Shown: piece by piece, positions 35,847 through 44,897 of the stretch | How the letters are laid out: each line of letters starts with the position of its first letter | Numbering within the stretch: the first letter of the stretch is position 1 | NCBI RefSeq assembly: GCF_001984215.1 | Contig: NZ_CP019420.1 | Coordinates: 5,146,001 to 5,210,000, forward strand | Origin: Mycobacterium sp. MS1601 | GTDB lineage: Bacteria > Actinomycetota > Actinomycetes > Mycobacteriales > Mycobacteriaceae | Length of the DNA: 64,000 bases | Direction: 5' to 3' | Made by a program: the position numbers and the translations under genes | The notes under the pieces: model-generated | Seen by the model: only the letters and a program-made list of their open reading frames with translations | Databases searched by the model: none | What the model was told of the DNA's origin: nothing

Positions 35847-38126
35847 ATGCACGAGGACCGCTATGTCAAGAACATCGCTGAGCTGGGGATCACCGACGCC
35901 GAGGAGGCGGGCGGCAAAGGCGCCAACATGGGTGAGCTGGTGTCGGCCGGTTTGCCTGTCCCACCGGGCTTCGTCCTGCTCCGCGGCGCCTACGTCGAAT
36001 CGATGCGCGCTGCCGGTGTTGATGCCGAACTGCGTGCGCTGCACGACGAAGCGCTGCACGCCGTCGCAGACTCCGGTCGTCTCACCGAGCTGTGCGGACG
36101 AATGCAGGAACTTGTCCACAAAGGGGGGTTGGCCGACGACGTGGTCGAGGCGGCGCTGTCGGCTTACCAACGACTCGGGAGGGGATGTGTTGTCGCGGTC
36201 CGTTCCTCGGCGACGGGGGAAGACGGTCGCGATGCCTCCTTCGCCGGGATGAATGCGACGCTGACCAACATCGCCGGTGAAACTTCGTTGCGCGAAGCCG
36301 TTGTGCGGTGCTGGATGTCACTCTTCTCGCCACGTGTGGTGGCCTACCGCGCGAGCAAGCATTTCACTGCCGAACCGGCAATGGCCGTGGTGGTGCAGCA
36401 GATGGTTCAATCGGAGAAAGCCGGTGTGGCGTTCACCGCGGACCCTAGCACCGGTGCTCCGGACCGAGTGGTGATCGAGGCTGCCTACGGGCTGGGTGAG
36501 GTGGTGGTGTCCGGCGCCGTGGAACCGGATACCTATGTGGTGGCCAAGGACACGCTCGAGGTGCTGGACGTCCGGGTCGGGCGGCAGGGTTTCAAGATCG
36601 TCCGCGGGTCCGACGGCCATGACCAACGCGTCACCCTGGACGCGGACCTGGCCGGCGCCCGGGTACTCGACGACGTTGAGTTGAGGCGCGTGGCCGATCT
36701 GGCGGTCAGCGCCGAGCGCCACAACGGATGCCCCCAGGACACCGAGTGGGCGATCAGCAACGGACAGACCTACCTGGTGCAGGCTCGTCCCATCACCACA
36801 CTGCGCCAGGCGTCCACCCTGACACCCGACGATCACGCCGTACTGGTACGCGGACTGGCGGCCGCACCGGGGCTCGGTTCTGGACCGGTCACAGTGCTCG
36901 CGGATCCCGGCGAGGGCGACCGCCTTCGTGACGGGGACGTCCTGGTTGCCCAGATGACCAATCCGGACTGGCTCCCGACCATCCGCCGGGCCGCGGGACT
37001 GGTGACCGACACCGGCGGCATGACCTGCCACGCCGCCATCGTGGCCAGGGAGCTGGGGGTGCCGTGCGTGGTAGGCGCACGTAGTGCGACCACTGACCTG
37101 CATGACGGCCTGACGGTGACTGTCGACGGCACCCGGGGACGCGTCCTCGCGGGGAAGATCGAGGTGGCGGACCCGGCCGGCGTCGGTGCGGTGGTGGATC
37201 GGTACGGGCCGCAACCACATGTCGCGGAGGTGACGGCCACCAGGGTGTACGTCAACCTGGCGATGCCGGACACCGCTGAGGCTGCCGCGGCGCTGGACTG
37301 TGACGGCGTGGGGCTGCTGCGTGCGGAATTCATGCTGACGCAGGCTTTGAGCGGCAGGCACCCCCGTGCTCTGATCGCGAGCGGCAAGCAGGCTTCACTG
37401 GTGGACGCGATGGTCGCGTCACTGAGTCGGATCGCCGCGGCCTTCTCGCCCCGCCCGGTGATATACCGCGCCACCGACTTTCGTACCAACGAGTTCCGCA
37501 ATCTCGCCGGTGGCGACTCCTACGAGCCGCTGGAACACAATCCGATGATTGGCTACCGGGGGTGTTACCGCTATGTCAGCGACCCGAGCTTGTTCGATCT
37601 GGAGCTGCAGGTCCTGGCGCGGGTTCGAGAACAGTTCCCGAATCTTCAACTCATGATTCCGTTTGTGCGGACCAAATGGGAGTTGGAACGGTGCTTGGAT
37701 CTGGTGGACGCCAGTCCGCTCGGCCGACAGCGCGGTCTGCACCGCTGGGTGATGGCCGAAGTGCCCTCGGTGGTGCACTGGTTGCCGGAATACATCGGCC
37801 TCGGTATCGACGGCGTGTCGATCGGCAGCAACGACCTGACGCAGCTGCTGTTGGGCGTAGACCGGGATTCCGAGATCTGTGCGGAGTTGTTCGACGAATC
37901 CGATCCGGCGGTTCTCCATGCTATCCGCCGGATCATCCACACCGCCAACAAGTTCGGGATCACGTCCTCCTTGTGCGGGCAGGCGCCGTCGACCGATCCC
38001 GCCTTTGCCGAGTACCTCGTGCGAATGGGCATCACTTCGGTATCTGTCAATCCGGACGCCGTGGATGGCGCTCGACGCGCGATCGGCGCCGCGGAACGGC
38101 GGGTGCTCCTGGATGCGGCCCGGTGA
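35847..38126 (+). CDS. ppsA: Phosphoenolpyruvate synthase
   Basis: 759 residues with the three-domain PEP-synthase/PPDK layout. The N-terminal ATP-grasp domain carries GGKGANMGELVSAGLPVPPG and VVAVRSSATGEDGRDASFAG. The swivelling domain has the phosphohistidine in TGGMTCHAAIVAREL (His395). The C-terminal barrel has RATDFRTNEFRNLAGG, IGSNDLTQLLLGVDRD and the catalytic-Cys region SSLCGQAPS. It converts pyruvate and ATP to PEP, AMP and phosphate, the entry to gluconeogenesis. Two DosR-like boxes precede it, and the MgtA-type ATPase gene begins 7 bp after its stop, implying co-expression. Confidence 0.9.
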   Translation: MHEDRYVKNIAELGITDAEEAGGKGANMGELVSAGLPVPPGFVLLRGAYVESMRAAGVDAELRALHDEALHAVADSGRLTELCGRMQELVHKGGLADDVVEAALSAYQRLGRGCVVAVRSSATGEDGRDASFAGMNATLTNIAGETSLREAVVRCWMSLFSPRVVAYRASKHFTAEPAMAVVVQQMVQSEKAGVAFTADPSTGAPDRVVIEAAYGLGEVVVSGAVEPDTYVVAKDTLEVLDVRVGRQGFKIVRGSDGHDQRVTLDADLAGARVLDDVELRRVADLAVSAERHNGCPQDTEWAISNGQTYLVQARPITTLRQASTLTPDDHAVLVRGLAAAPGLGSGPVTVLADPGEGDRLRDGDVLVAQMTNPDWLPTIRRAAGLVTDTGGMTCHAAIVARELGVPCVVGARSATTDLHDGLTVTVDGTRGRVLAGKIEVADPAGVGAVVDRYGPQPHVAEVTATRVYVNLAMPDTAEAAAALDCDGVGLLRAEFMLTQALSGRHPRALIASGKQASLVDAMVASLSRIAAAFSPRPVIYRATDFRTNEFRNLAGGDSYEPLEHNPMIGYRGCYRYVSDPSLFDLELQVLARVREQFPNLQLMIPFVRTKWELERCLDLVDASPLGRQRGLHRWVMAEVPSVVHWLPEYIGLGIDGVSIGSNDLTQLLLGVDRDSEICAELFDESDPAVLHAIRRIIHTANKFGITSSLCGQAPSTDPAFAEYLVRMGITSVSVNPDAVDGARRAIGAAERRVLLDAAR

Positions 38127-38133
38127 ACCCAGC

Positions 38134-40737
38134 GTGACGACGCAGGTCCTGCCACACAAGGTGAGCCCGGAGCAGGTGTGCGTCGCTTCGATCCCGGAGT
38201 TGCTGACGTCATTGAACGCGTCGAGGGCGGGCTTGTCCGGCCGAGAGGCTGCCGACCGACGAGCGAAGTGGGGGCCGAACGCCGTTCGCACACACGGCGT
38301 CAGTGCCCTGCGGGTTCTTCTCCGTCAACTCGACAACGCTGTCTTGGGTTTGCTGGCCGCTACCGCGGTGGTCTCGTACTTCCTCGGGGATCGCACTCAA
38401 GCGTTGATCATCGGCGTCATCCTGGCCGTCAGTGTCGGACTGGGTTTTGTCAACGAATACCGGGCCGAGCGCGCCACTGCGGCACTCCATTCGCGGATCC
38501 GCCATACCGCAACAGCGCTGCGCGACAACATGATGACGGAAGTCGATGTGGTCGACCTGGTGCCCGGTGACGTGATACGACTGGAACTCGGGGAGTTGGT
38601 TCCCGCCGATGTTCGGCTGCTGGAAGTCAACGGTTTCGAGTGCAACGAGAGCATTCTCACCGGTGAATCCGGTAGCACCGAGAAAACCGTGGGCACGGTG
38701 GCGGGGGCCGCCCTGGCTGATGCGGCGAACCTGGCGTTCATGGGCACCGTGGTGACTGCCGGTGATGCCACTGCCCTGGTGTACGCCACCGGCGCCGACG
38801 CGCAATTCGGGCGCATCGCGGCCGGGCTCGGCGAGCGCGAACCGGAAACCGAGTTCCAGCTGGGCCTGCGTCGATTCTCGTATCTTCTGCTGTGGGTCGC
38901 GCTGACGCTCACGGGCGTCATCATCGTCATCAACCTCCTGTTACGCCGGCCGGTGATCGAGTCCGCGTTGTTCGGCCTCGCCATTGCCGTGGGCATCACG
39001 CCTCAATTGCTGCCCGCTGTCGTCAGCACCAGTCTGGCGGCCGGCTCTCGCCGGCTGGCCAGCCTGAAGGTGCTGGTCAAGCGGCTCATATGCATCGAAG
39101 ATCTCGGTGACATCGACATACTGGTCACGGACAAGACGGGCACATTGACCGAGGGTCGTATCGAACTCGTCGACGCCGTCGATCCCGGGGGCGTCCACGC
39201 TGACCCGGTGTTGCGTCTCGGCATGCTGGCAACCGAGATCGACCCGGCAGTCGGCGGCAGGTGCGCCAATGAACTCGACGCCGCTCTGTGGAGCGGTAGG
39301 CCACCGGTCACCGGTGTCACACGCGTTGCTTTGCTGCCTTTTGACCATTCCCGCAGATCCACCACCGCACTGGTGGACGACGGCACCGATCGCGTTCTCG
39401 TGTGCAAGGGTGCCCCCGAACAGATCATGGACAGATGTGTGCGGGTGCCGGACACCGCGCGCAGGACGCTGGCCGCTCTCTTCGCCGAAGGTCGGCGCGT
39501 GGTCGCCGTGGCCACCAGAGCCGCCGACGGGATGTCCACCGTGACGGTCTCCGATGAAGCGGGCTTGTCGCTGCGGGGCTTCCTGGTGTTCGCTGACAGG
39601 CCGAAAGCCGCTGCCCGTCAGTCGCTTCGCGAGCTTGCCGCGTTGGGCATCGAGGTCAAGGTGGCCACCGGCGACAATGCCGCTGTCGCCGAGAAGGTCT
39701 GTACCGAGCTCGGTTTGGTGTCCAAGGGGTCGGTTACCGGTGCGGACCTCGCGGACATGACTGCCGAGCAACTCGACACCGCTGTCGCCGAGCTCACGAT
39801 CTTCGCCCGTGTCTCGCCCGAACAGAAGGCCCGGGTGATCTCGAGCTTGCGGCGGCACGGCCGCTCGGTGGCTTTCCTCGGTGATGGAGTCAACGACGCA
39901 CTGGCATTGCATTCGGCCGATGTCGGTATCTCGGTCGACAGCGCCACCGACGTGGCCAAGGACGCCGCCGACGTGGTGCTCATGGACAAGGACCTGGGTG
40001 TGCTTGCCGCAGGTGTCAGCGAAGGGCGCCGGATATTCGCGAACACGATCAAGTACGTGCTGATGGGTACGTCGAGCAACTTCGGGAACATGTTCAGCGC
40101 AGCGGCAGCTTCGGCCGTACTCAGCTTTCTGCCGATGTTGCCAAGCCAGATCCTGCTCAACAACCTGCTCTACGACACGTCGCAACTGGCCATTCCATCA
40201 GACCGAGTGGACGACGAACAGCTACACGCCCCGTCACACTGGAACATCGGCTTCATCAGGCGCTTCATGCTGACTTTCGGCCCCATCAGTTCGCTTTTCG
40301 ACTTCATGACCTTCGGTCTGATGTTGGGTGTCCTGCACGCCGGTGCCACCGAATTCCGCACGGGCTGGTTCGTGGAATCTCTGGCCACCCAGACGCTGAT
40401 CATTTTCGCGGTGCGGACCAGACGGGTGCCCTTTCTGCGCAGCAGACCGAGTGTGCCATTGATCTTGGCGACGCTGGCCGTCATCATGGTTGGCGTCGCG
40501 GTGACCGTCACACCCCTGAACCGTCACCTCGGATTCACTCCATTGCCGTGGCAGTTCTTCGCTGCTCTGGTGGCGTTGACCGCTGTTTATCTCATCCTTG
40601 TCGAAGTAACCAAGTCGGTCTTCTACGCCGAACCCCTCGGTGCCCCCTCCGTGCGTCGCACCCGCGGCCATGTTCATCGCATCCATCGGCGTGCCGCGCG
40701 GTTCAGCTCGCGGGGCCGTGCCAGATGGACGAACTGA
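38134..40737 (+). CDS. Magnesium-type (P3B) cation-transporting P-type ATPase
   Basis: About 867 residues from GTG 38134 (in-frame ATG 38113, overlapping ppsA, is an alternative). P-type motifs: TGES, phosphorylated Asp333 in DKTGTLTEGR, GDGVNDALALHSADVGISVD. The fourth-helix motif ITPQLLPAVVSTSLA and the C-terminal LLNNLLYDTSQLAIPSDRVD are those of MgtA-type magnesium importers rather than calcium pumps (PEGLP). Position and DosR-like control recall ctpF (Rv1997) of the M. tuberculosis regulon, but the ion-site motif points to magnesium. It is probably in an operon with ppsA. Confidence 0.85.
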   Translation: MTTQVLPHKVSPEQVCVASIPELLTSLNASRAGLSGREAADRRAKWGPNAVRTHGVSALRVLLRQLDNAVLGLLAATAVVSYFLGDRTQALIIGVILAVSVGLGFVNEYRAERATAALHSRIRHTATALRDNMMTEVDVVDLVPGDVIRLELGELVPADVRLLEVNGFECNESILTGESGSTEKTVGTVAGAALADAANLAFMGTVVTAGDATALVYATGADAQFGRIAAGLGEREPETEFQLGLRRFSYLLLWVALTLTGVIIVINLLLRRPVIESALFGLAIAVGITPQLLPAVVSTSLAAGSRRLASLKVLVKRLICIEDLGDIDILVTDKTGTLTEGRIELVDAVDPGGVHADPVLRLGMLATEIDPAVGGRCANELDAALWSGRPPVTGVTRVALLPFDHSRRSTTALVDDGTDRVLVCKGAPEQIMDRCVRVPDTARRTLAALFAEGRRVVAVATRAADGMSTVTVSDEAGLSLRGFLVFADRPKAAARQSLRELAALGIEVKVATGDNAAVAEKVCTELGLVSKGSVTGADLADMTAEQLDTAVAELTIFARVSPEQKARVISSLRRHGRSVAFLGDGVNDALALHSADVGISVDSATDVAKDAADVVLMDKDLGVLAAGVSEGRRIFANTIKYVLMGTSSNFGNMFSAAAASAVLSFLPMLPSQILLNNLLYDTSQLAIPSDRVDDEQLHAPSHWNIGFIRRFMLTFGPISSLFDFMTFGLMLGVLHAGATEFRTGWFVESLATQTLIIFAVRTRRVPFLRSRPSVPLILATLAVIMVGVAVTVTPLNRHLGFTPLPWQFFAALVALTAVYLILVEVTKSVFYAEPLGAPSVRRTRGHVHRIHRRAARFSSRGRARWTN

Positions 40738-41134
40738 GCGTTCAGGGGGGACTGCCCACCGGGTAGCGATGGTCTCGTTGGTCATCTGCTCATGCTGAGG
40801 CGCCGTGCCCGCGGTCACCCAGGGTCCAGTGAACCTGGAAGCCAACGGCTTAGGGCACGTTCGAGCCGCCGGTTGCCGGGTGGTGTCCCGATACCGGTTC
40901 GCACAGTACCCATCGGGGTATCGCTTGGCCGACGCCGGGCGGGTGACCACCGGCACCCGCCAGACGGGACCAACGACCCTGACCGCGCCGGCGCTCGCCC
41001 CATAACGTCTTACTCATCAAAACCGGCAGTGACGCCAGGCAGGTGTTGTCGTGGTAGACCCACGACGACGGTGGTGTTGAGAGTTTTCGTCACCACTTGC
41101 GAGTCGTCGTGCCATCCCGAGTGATCGGAGACAG
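40738..41134. promoter_or_regulatory. 397-bp gap with paired DosR-like boxes (40943-40979)
   Basis: GTGACCACCGGCAC (40943-40956) and GGGACCAACGACCC (40966-40979) start 23 bp apart and lie about 155 bp upstream of the next USP. The rest of the gap shows no gene. The distance from box to start codon is longer than elsewhere in the window, so a 5' leader of about 100 nt is expected. Confidence 0.55.
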
Positions 41135-42013
41135 ATGATGACAAGAGCAGACACTCGCTACGGCATTCTCGTCGGAGTCGACGGTTCTGAAGAGTCCGAT
41201 GCCGCCGTCCGCTGGGCCGCCACGGAGGCTGCGAAACTCGGTGTCGCGATCACTTTGATGCATGCAGTCGAACCGATCGTGATCAGTTGGCCCATGGCTT
41301 CATTTCCCGAGACGATCGCCGAAGCCCAACGTGAAGCTGCAGCGACCGTGATCGGCCGGGCCACCGAGGTTCTCTCGGCTACCGGTGAGAACGTGGAGGT
41401 CCGCACCGACATGCAATTCTCCGGCGCGGTTCCGGCCCTGGCCGATGCGTCGAAGGATGCTCTGATGGTCGTCGTCGGCAGCCGGGGGATGGGCGCCATC
41501 GGGCGAGCGGTGCTCGGATCGGTCAGCGCCGGGTTGGTGCACTATGGGTTCGGTCCCGTTGTGGTGGTGCACGTCCAGGACGGGCACTTGCCAGACGAAG
41601 CAGCCCCGATAGTCCTGGGCATTGACGGATCGCCGGCCTCCGAAGCGGCCACCGAGATTGCCTTTGCCGAAGCGGACCGACGCAGGGCGGAGTTGGTGGC
41701 TGTACATGTCTGGAGCGATGTCGGAGTGCTGCCGGTGATCGGTTTGGACTGGCGGGAGTTCGAACAGCGCGGGGAAGAGGTGCTGGGTGAGCGGCTGGCG
41801 GGCTGGCAAGAGCAGTACCCCGACGTCACGGTCAGGAGGCGGGTCCTGTGCGACAAGCCCGCTCACTGGCTGCTCGAGGAGGGGCGAGACGCGCAGCTGA
41901 TCGTCGTCGGCAGCCATGGCAGGGGAGGCTTCTCCGGAATGCTGCTGGGATCTGTGAGTTCAGCGGTGGCGCATTCTGCGCACGTTCCGGTGATGGTGGT
42001 GCGACCTCGATGA
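41135..42013 (+). CDS. Universal stress protein, tandem USP domains
   Basis: 292 residues (ATG 41135 or 41138, after GGAGACAG). Two complete USP domains, each opening with a GVDGS/GIDGS strand and each with the ATP-binding loop: VVGSRGMGAIGRAVLGSVSA in the first and VVGSHGRGGFSGMLLGSVSS in the second. This is the classic Rv1996/Rv2005c-type architecture, and ATP binding is expected. It overlaps the zinc-ribbon gene by 4 bp. The USP at 44898 is a close paralogue. Confidence 0.9.
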   Translation: MMTRADTRYGILVGVDGSEESDAAVRWAATEAAKLGVAITLMHAVEPIVISWPMASFPETIAEAQREAAATVIGRATEVLSATGENVEVRTDMQFSGAVPALADASKDALMVVVGSRGMGAIGRAVLGSVSAGLVHYGFGPVVVVHVQDGHLPDEAAPIVLGIDGSPASEAATEIAFAEADRRRAELVAVHVWSDVGVLPVIGLDWREFEQRGEEVLGERLAGWQEQYPDVTVRRRVLCDKPAHWLLEEGRDAQLIVVGSHGRGGFSGMLLGSVSSAVAHSAHVPVMVVRPR

Positions 42014-42639
42014 CTCGGGACGTCAAGATGACCACGCCCCACGACGCCGACGACATGGCGATGTGCCCCAACGGTCATGTAAATCCCGCAGACTGGGATG
42101 TCTGTGGCGAGTGCGGGGAATCGCTGGAGCCAACTCGGGGTCTGCTCGGCTGGTTGCACAGTCCTGCGTTCTGGGTCGCGTTGGTGGCCTCGGCGGTGGC
42201 CCTAGTCGGCGCGGGGGTATTACTGGGGCACAGCGCTTCTGGCCCCGGTCAGCACGTCGATGACGCGGCCGCCAAACGAGCGGCCGTCCAACAGTGGTGG
42301 ACCTCGGCCCGTTCGGATGTCGACGAACTGGAGTCTGCGCTGGACGACTCGCAGCGTGCGGTGCGGCAGTGGGACTCTTCTGCGTTCAACGACGCCTGTC
42401 AGCGCATGCACGATGCGGCGGCAGTGGGTGTGCCGCAACACCTCCCCACCCCTGACCCCCAAATCTCTGCCGAACTCGACGCAGCTGCCGAGGATGCCCA
42501 CAGTGCGTCACACATGTGTCTGGCTGCCCTGGCTCAGACCCGCAACAACTATGACGGCGAATTCATCGCTGCGACCGAGCAAGCCGAGACACACGTCAAA
42601 GAGGCAAAGGCGCTCATCGACCTCGGCTTGACGGCATAG
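42010..42639 (+). CDS. Zinc-ribbon membrane protein
   Basis: 209 residues from ATG 42010, overlapping the USP stop (ATGA). Residues about 17-37 form a zinc-ribbon-like motif (CPNGHVNPADWDVCGECGE). A single transmembrane helix (about 50-70) follows, then a helical domain of about 130 residues with no family I recognise (AVQQWWTSARSDVDELESAL; MHDAAAVGVPQHLPTPDP). The topology suggests a cytoplasmic zinc ribbon and an extracytoplasmic helical sensor or scaffold. Coupling to a USP and to a tiny downstream gene makes a three-gene operon. Confidence 0.7.
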   Translation: MTRDVKMTTPHDADDMAMCPNGHVNPADWDVCGECGESLEPTRGLLGWLHSPAFWVALVASAVALVGAGVLLGHSASGPGQHVDDAAAKRAAVQQWWTSARSDVDELESALDDSQRAVRQWDSSAFNDACQRMHDAAAVGVPQHLPTPDPQISAELDAAAEDAHSASHMCLAALAQTRNNYDGEFIAATEQAETHVKEAKALIDLGLTA

Positions 42640-42657
42640 AGCACACACGGAGGTCAC

Positions 42658-42807
42658 ATGGTCACCATGAAGATACTCGATTCGATCAAACGAATCATCG
42701 CTGCGGACACCTACATTCGTCGCCGCGAGGAGACGGCGAAGGATTCAGAGCCCCGAGTTCTGCCGCGGGAGACCGGCCAGGGTCCGCAGCCCACCCTGGG
42801 CCCCTGA
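42658..42807 (+). CDS. Small basic protein of 49 residues
   Basis: ATG 42658 follows GGAGGT and the frame ends at TGA 42805-42807. The N-terminus is amphipathic (MKILDSIKRIIAADTYIRRR, starting at the second Met, 42667) and the tail is polar and Pro-rich. No family is recognised. The strong ribosome-binding site and the 18-bp gap from the zinc-ribbon gene support a real gene at the end of the USP operon. Confidence 0.5.
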   Translation: MVTMKILDSIKRIIAADTYIRRREETAKDSEPRVLPRETGQGPQPTLGP

Positions 42808-43168
42808 AAGGGGCGAGTGCTGGTCGCCGGACCCTCACCGGCCCCGCCGACGGCACCCACCGTGATGCGGGCAGAGTGCGAACGTCGACCGGCCTTGCGC
42901 GTCGGTGGCCACCGCCGTCGTGTTCCGCCTTGTGCCGTAGAGCCACGTCCACAATGTGCTCGAACACCTCCCCGAGGATGTTCGAGCGTTGTCGAGACCA
43001 GAACCTGTGTGCCCCGCATGGTCGGACGGTATGTGCGCAGGACCTAAGGCTCCGCCACGTCGAGCCGTCTTCCCCTACCGTCGATTTCCCTCTTGCTGGT
43101 GTCATCTGAGTGGGCGGCGGCATCAGGCCGCAGCCGACATTCGCGGACAGAACGTGGAGGCAAAGACC
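42808..43168. promoter_or_regulatory. 361-bp gap with DosR-like box at 43039-43052
   Basis: AGGACCTAAGGCTC at 43039-43052 resembles the DosR motif (one of the closing C positions differs) and lies about 117 bp before the next gene. Open frames in the region have no coding character. Nothing else was recognised. Confidence 0.4.
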
Positions 43169-43639
43169 GTGAAACACATAGCGAGGACAACTGATCGCAC
43201 GCGAGTGATTGCCCGAGTGCTCGGACCATATCTGATAGTGGTGACGCTGGCGGCGGTGGCGAGAAGCCAACAGATGCCGGCGCTGATGTCGGACTTGACG
43301 ACGAGCTCTGCCTTGTTGTGGGTGACAGGCGCGTTCGTTCTGCTCATCGGTCTGACTGTGATTGCCGCACACACCAGTTGGCGCGGTGCGCCGGCCGCCA
43401 TAGTCTCGGCCATCGGTTGGCTCACCGTCGTCAAGGGGGCGCTCCTCGTGACGTTTCCCCAGGTGTCGGTGTCCATAACGGAGACGTTGATGGGGCGTAA
43501 CGGTTGGTGGCAGGCATCGATGCTGGTGACGGCGGCGGTTGGGGTTTATCTGACATACATCGGGTGGGTGCCACGCGGCGCCGGATTGCCGGCGTCGGAG
43601 GCCAAGACAGCTCCGAGGGATCTGCCTCGTGCGGCATGA
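43169..43639 (+). CDS. Four-helix small integral membrane protein
   Basis: 156 residues from GTG 43169, with GGAGG eight bases upstream; the longer open frame upstream is low-complexity. Hydrophobic helices lie at about residues 14-32, 45-66, 73-92 and 110-130, and the C-terminus is Ala/Pro-rich. The pattern (VIARVLGPYLIVVTLAAVAR, AIGWLTVVKGALLVTFP) resembles uncharacterised membrane proteins common in actinobacteria. Function is unknown. A weak DosR-like box is upstream. Confidence 0.65.
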   Translation: MKHIARTTDRTRVIARVLGPYLIVVTLAAVARSQQMPALMSDLTTSSALLWVTGAFVLLIGLTVIAAHTSWRGAPAAIVSAIGWLTVVKGALLVTFPQVSVSITETLMGRNGWWQASMLVTAAVGVYLTYIGWVPRGAGLPASEAKTAPRDLPRAA

Positions 43640-44103
43640 ACCGCCATCGGATCGAGCCAGGATCGGGGAGACCGATGTAGTGAGTCACCACCGGATGGGC
43701 ATCCAGCGATGAGTGGCTGCACTTCATCTCCGTGACGGTGCGAGGGTCGTCACCCCCAGTAGTTGGCCCCGCTTCGAACGCGCCGATGGCGACGTCTGCA
43801 TCTCCGCTTTCGGTCACGTTTCGATGCCCAATCATCGAGATGGCAGGGATGTGCGGTGAAGAATCACAAGTACCGCTCGCGCTCGCTGAGTTCCCCGGTC
43901 AGCCGCGTCACCGCCGTACGATCTCGGAGCGGGAGATGCCATACCTCGTTCCAGGTGACCTTTGGCGCCACTGCGTACGGCGATCGTGCAGGGCCAATGC
44001 CCCGCACAGCAGTGACTTTGGCCCCTCCGCCCGAGCGGGCGGTCTCATTCATCATCGACGTGTAGACAGACGAACGTCGCTCTCGCTCCTCGGAGGGGCT
44101 GCC
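43640..44103. other. 464-bp gap before the Rv1733c-like gene
   Basis: Apart from the two DosR-like boxes at its right end, no gene is supported. Open frames here have neither ribosome-binding sites nor recognisable protein features. Position 44092 onward (GGAGGGG) is the ribosome-binding site of the next gene. Confidence 0.35.
43990..44025 (+). promoter_or_regulatory. Paired DosR-like boxes upstream of Rv1733c-like gene
   Basis: AGGGCCAATGCCCC (43990-44003) and GTGACTTTGGCCCC (44012-44025) start 22 bp apart. The second is among the best matches to the DosR consensus in the window and ends 78 bp before the start codon. Confidence 0.65.
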
Positions 44104-44697
44104 ATGGACACCGTGCATTTCACCGTCAAGAACACGTTGCTGCTGCGAGCTTGCGGTCGTAATCCGCTGGTGCGGAACAGTGATCGCGTGGAAGCGATCT
44201 CCACCCTATTCCTGGTGGCCATCCTGGTTCTGTTTGTGCCTGTTGCCGGCGCGATCGGCACCGCCGTACACGACAGCCAGACGACATATCGCACCGATGC
44301 CCTGGCGACACGGCAGGAGAGGTCTGCGTTGGTCACGGACAACAGCGTCAATGTGACAGCTCCTTCCGACACGGGATCGTTGACGCCGGTGCGTTGGTCG
44401 GTGGGAGACGAGATCCACGAAGACGTGGTGCGGTCCAAAGAGTGGTATCAGCGCGGCGACGAGATGACGATCTGGGTGGACCACCGCGGCGTCCGCGTGC
44501 CGGCGCCGCCCACTCCGGCGGACGCCGCTCTGGCTGCGGTGATGGCGGCTGTCGCCACGTGGCTGGGCGTCGCAGCGGCAGCAGCGCTGGGACGCGCGAT
44601 GATGCAACGTCGCCTGGACCACAAGCGATACACGGAGTGGGACAACGAGCTTCACCAACTCGCCGACGGCGACGGGAAGCACCCGCGGCACACATGA
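44104..44697 (+). CDS. Rv1733c-family membrane protein
   Basis: 197 residues from ATG 44104, with GGAGGGG upstream. The family start (HFTVKNTLLLRACGRNPLVR, then NSDRVEA) is followed by one transmembrane helix (about 33-55), an extracytoplasmic loop of about 100 residues, a second helix (about 140-165) and a basic tail. This is the architecture of Rv1733c, a DosR-regulon membrane protein and latency antigen of unknown function. The first 30 residues are repeated in a degraded copy at 55071. Confidence 0.85.
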   Translation: MDTVHFTVKNTLLLRACGRNPLVRNSDRVEAISTLFLVAILVLFVPVAGAIGTAVHDSQTTYRTDALATRQERSALVTDNSVNVTAPSDTGSLTPVRWSVGDEIHEDVVRSKEWYQRGDEMTIWVDHRGVRVPAPPTPADAALAAVMAAVATWLGVAAAAALGRAMMQRRLDHKRYTEWDNELHQLADGDGKHPRHT

Positions 44698-44792
44698 TCG
44701 CCGCCGAGAGACCTCATCGCTTCCTTGAGCGCTCCACTCGAATTGGCTGCCAGGTCATGCGACCAGGCGACGGCAGGCGAATCCGTTGGGGT

Positions 44793-44829
44793 GGGACCAG
44801 TGTCACGCATCAGACAGGACCAACGCCTC
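44793..44829 (+). promoter_or_regulatory. Paired DosR-like boxes upstream of frameshifted USP
   Basis: GGGACCAGTGTCAC (44793-44806) and AGGACCAACGCCTC (44816-44829) start 23 bp apart; the second ends 68 bp before the USP start. Both are imperfect at one or two positions. Confidence 0.45.
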
Positions 44830-44897
44830 TGCCCGGGTCAGCTGCGCCGCAATAACGTCAGTACATCGACAGGTGAAGTGAGCCGGAGGCTACAGAG

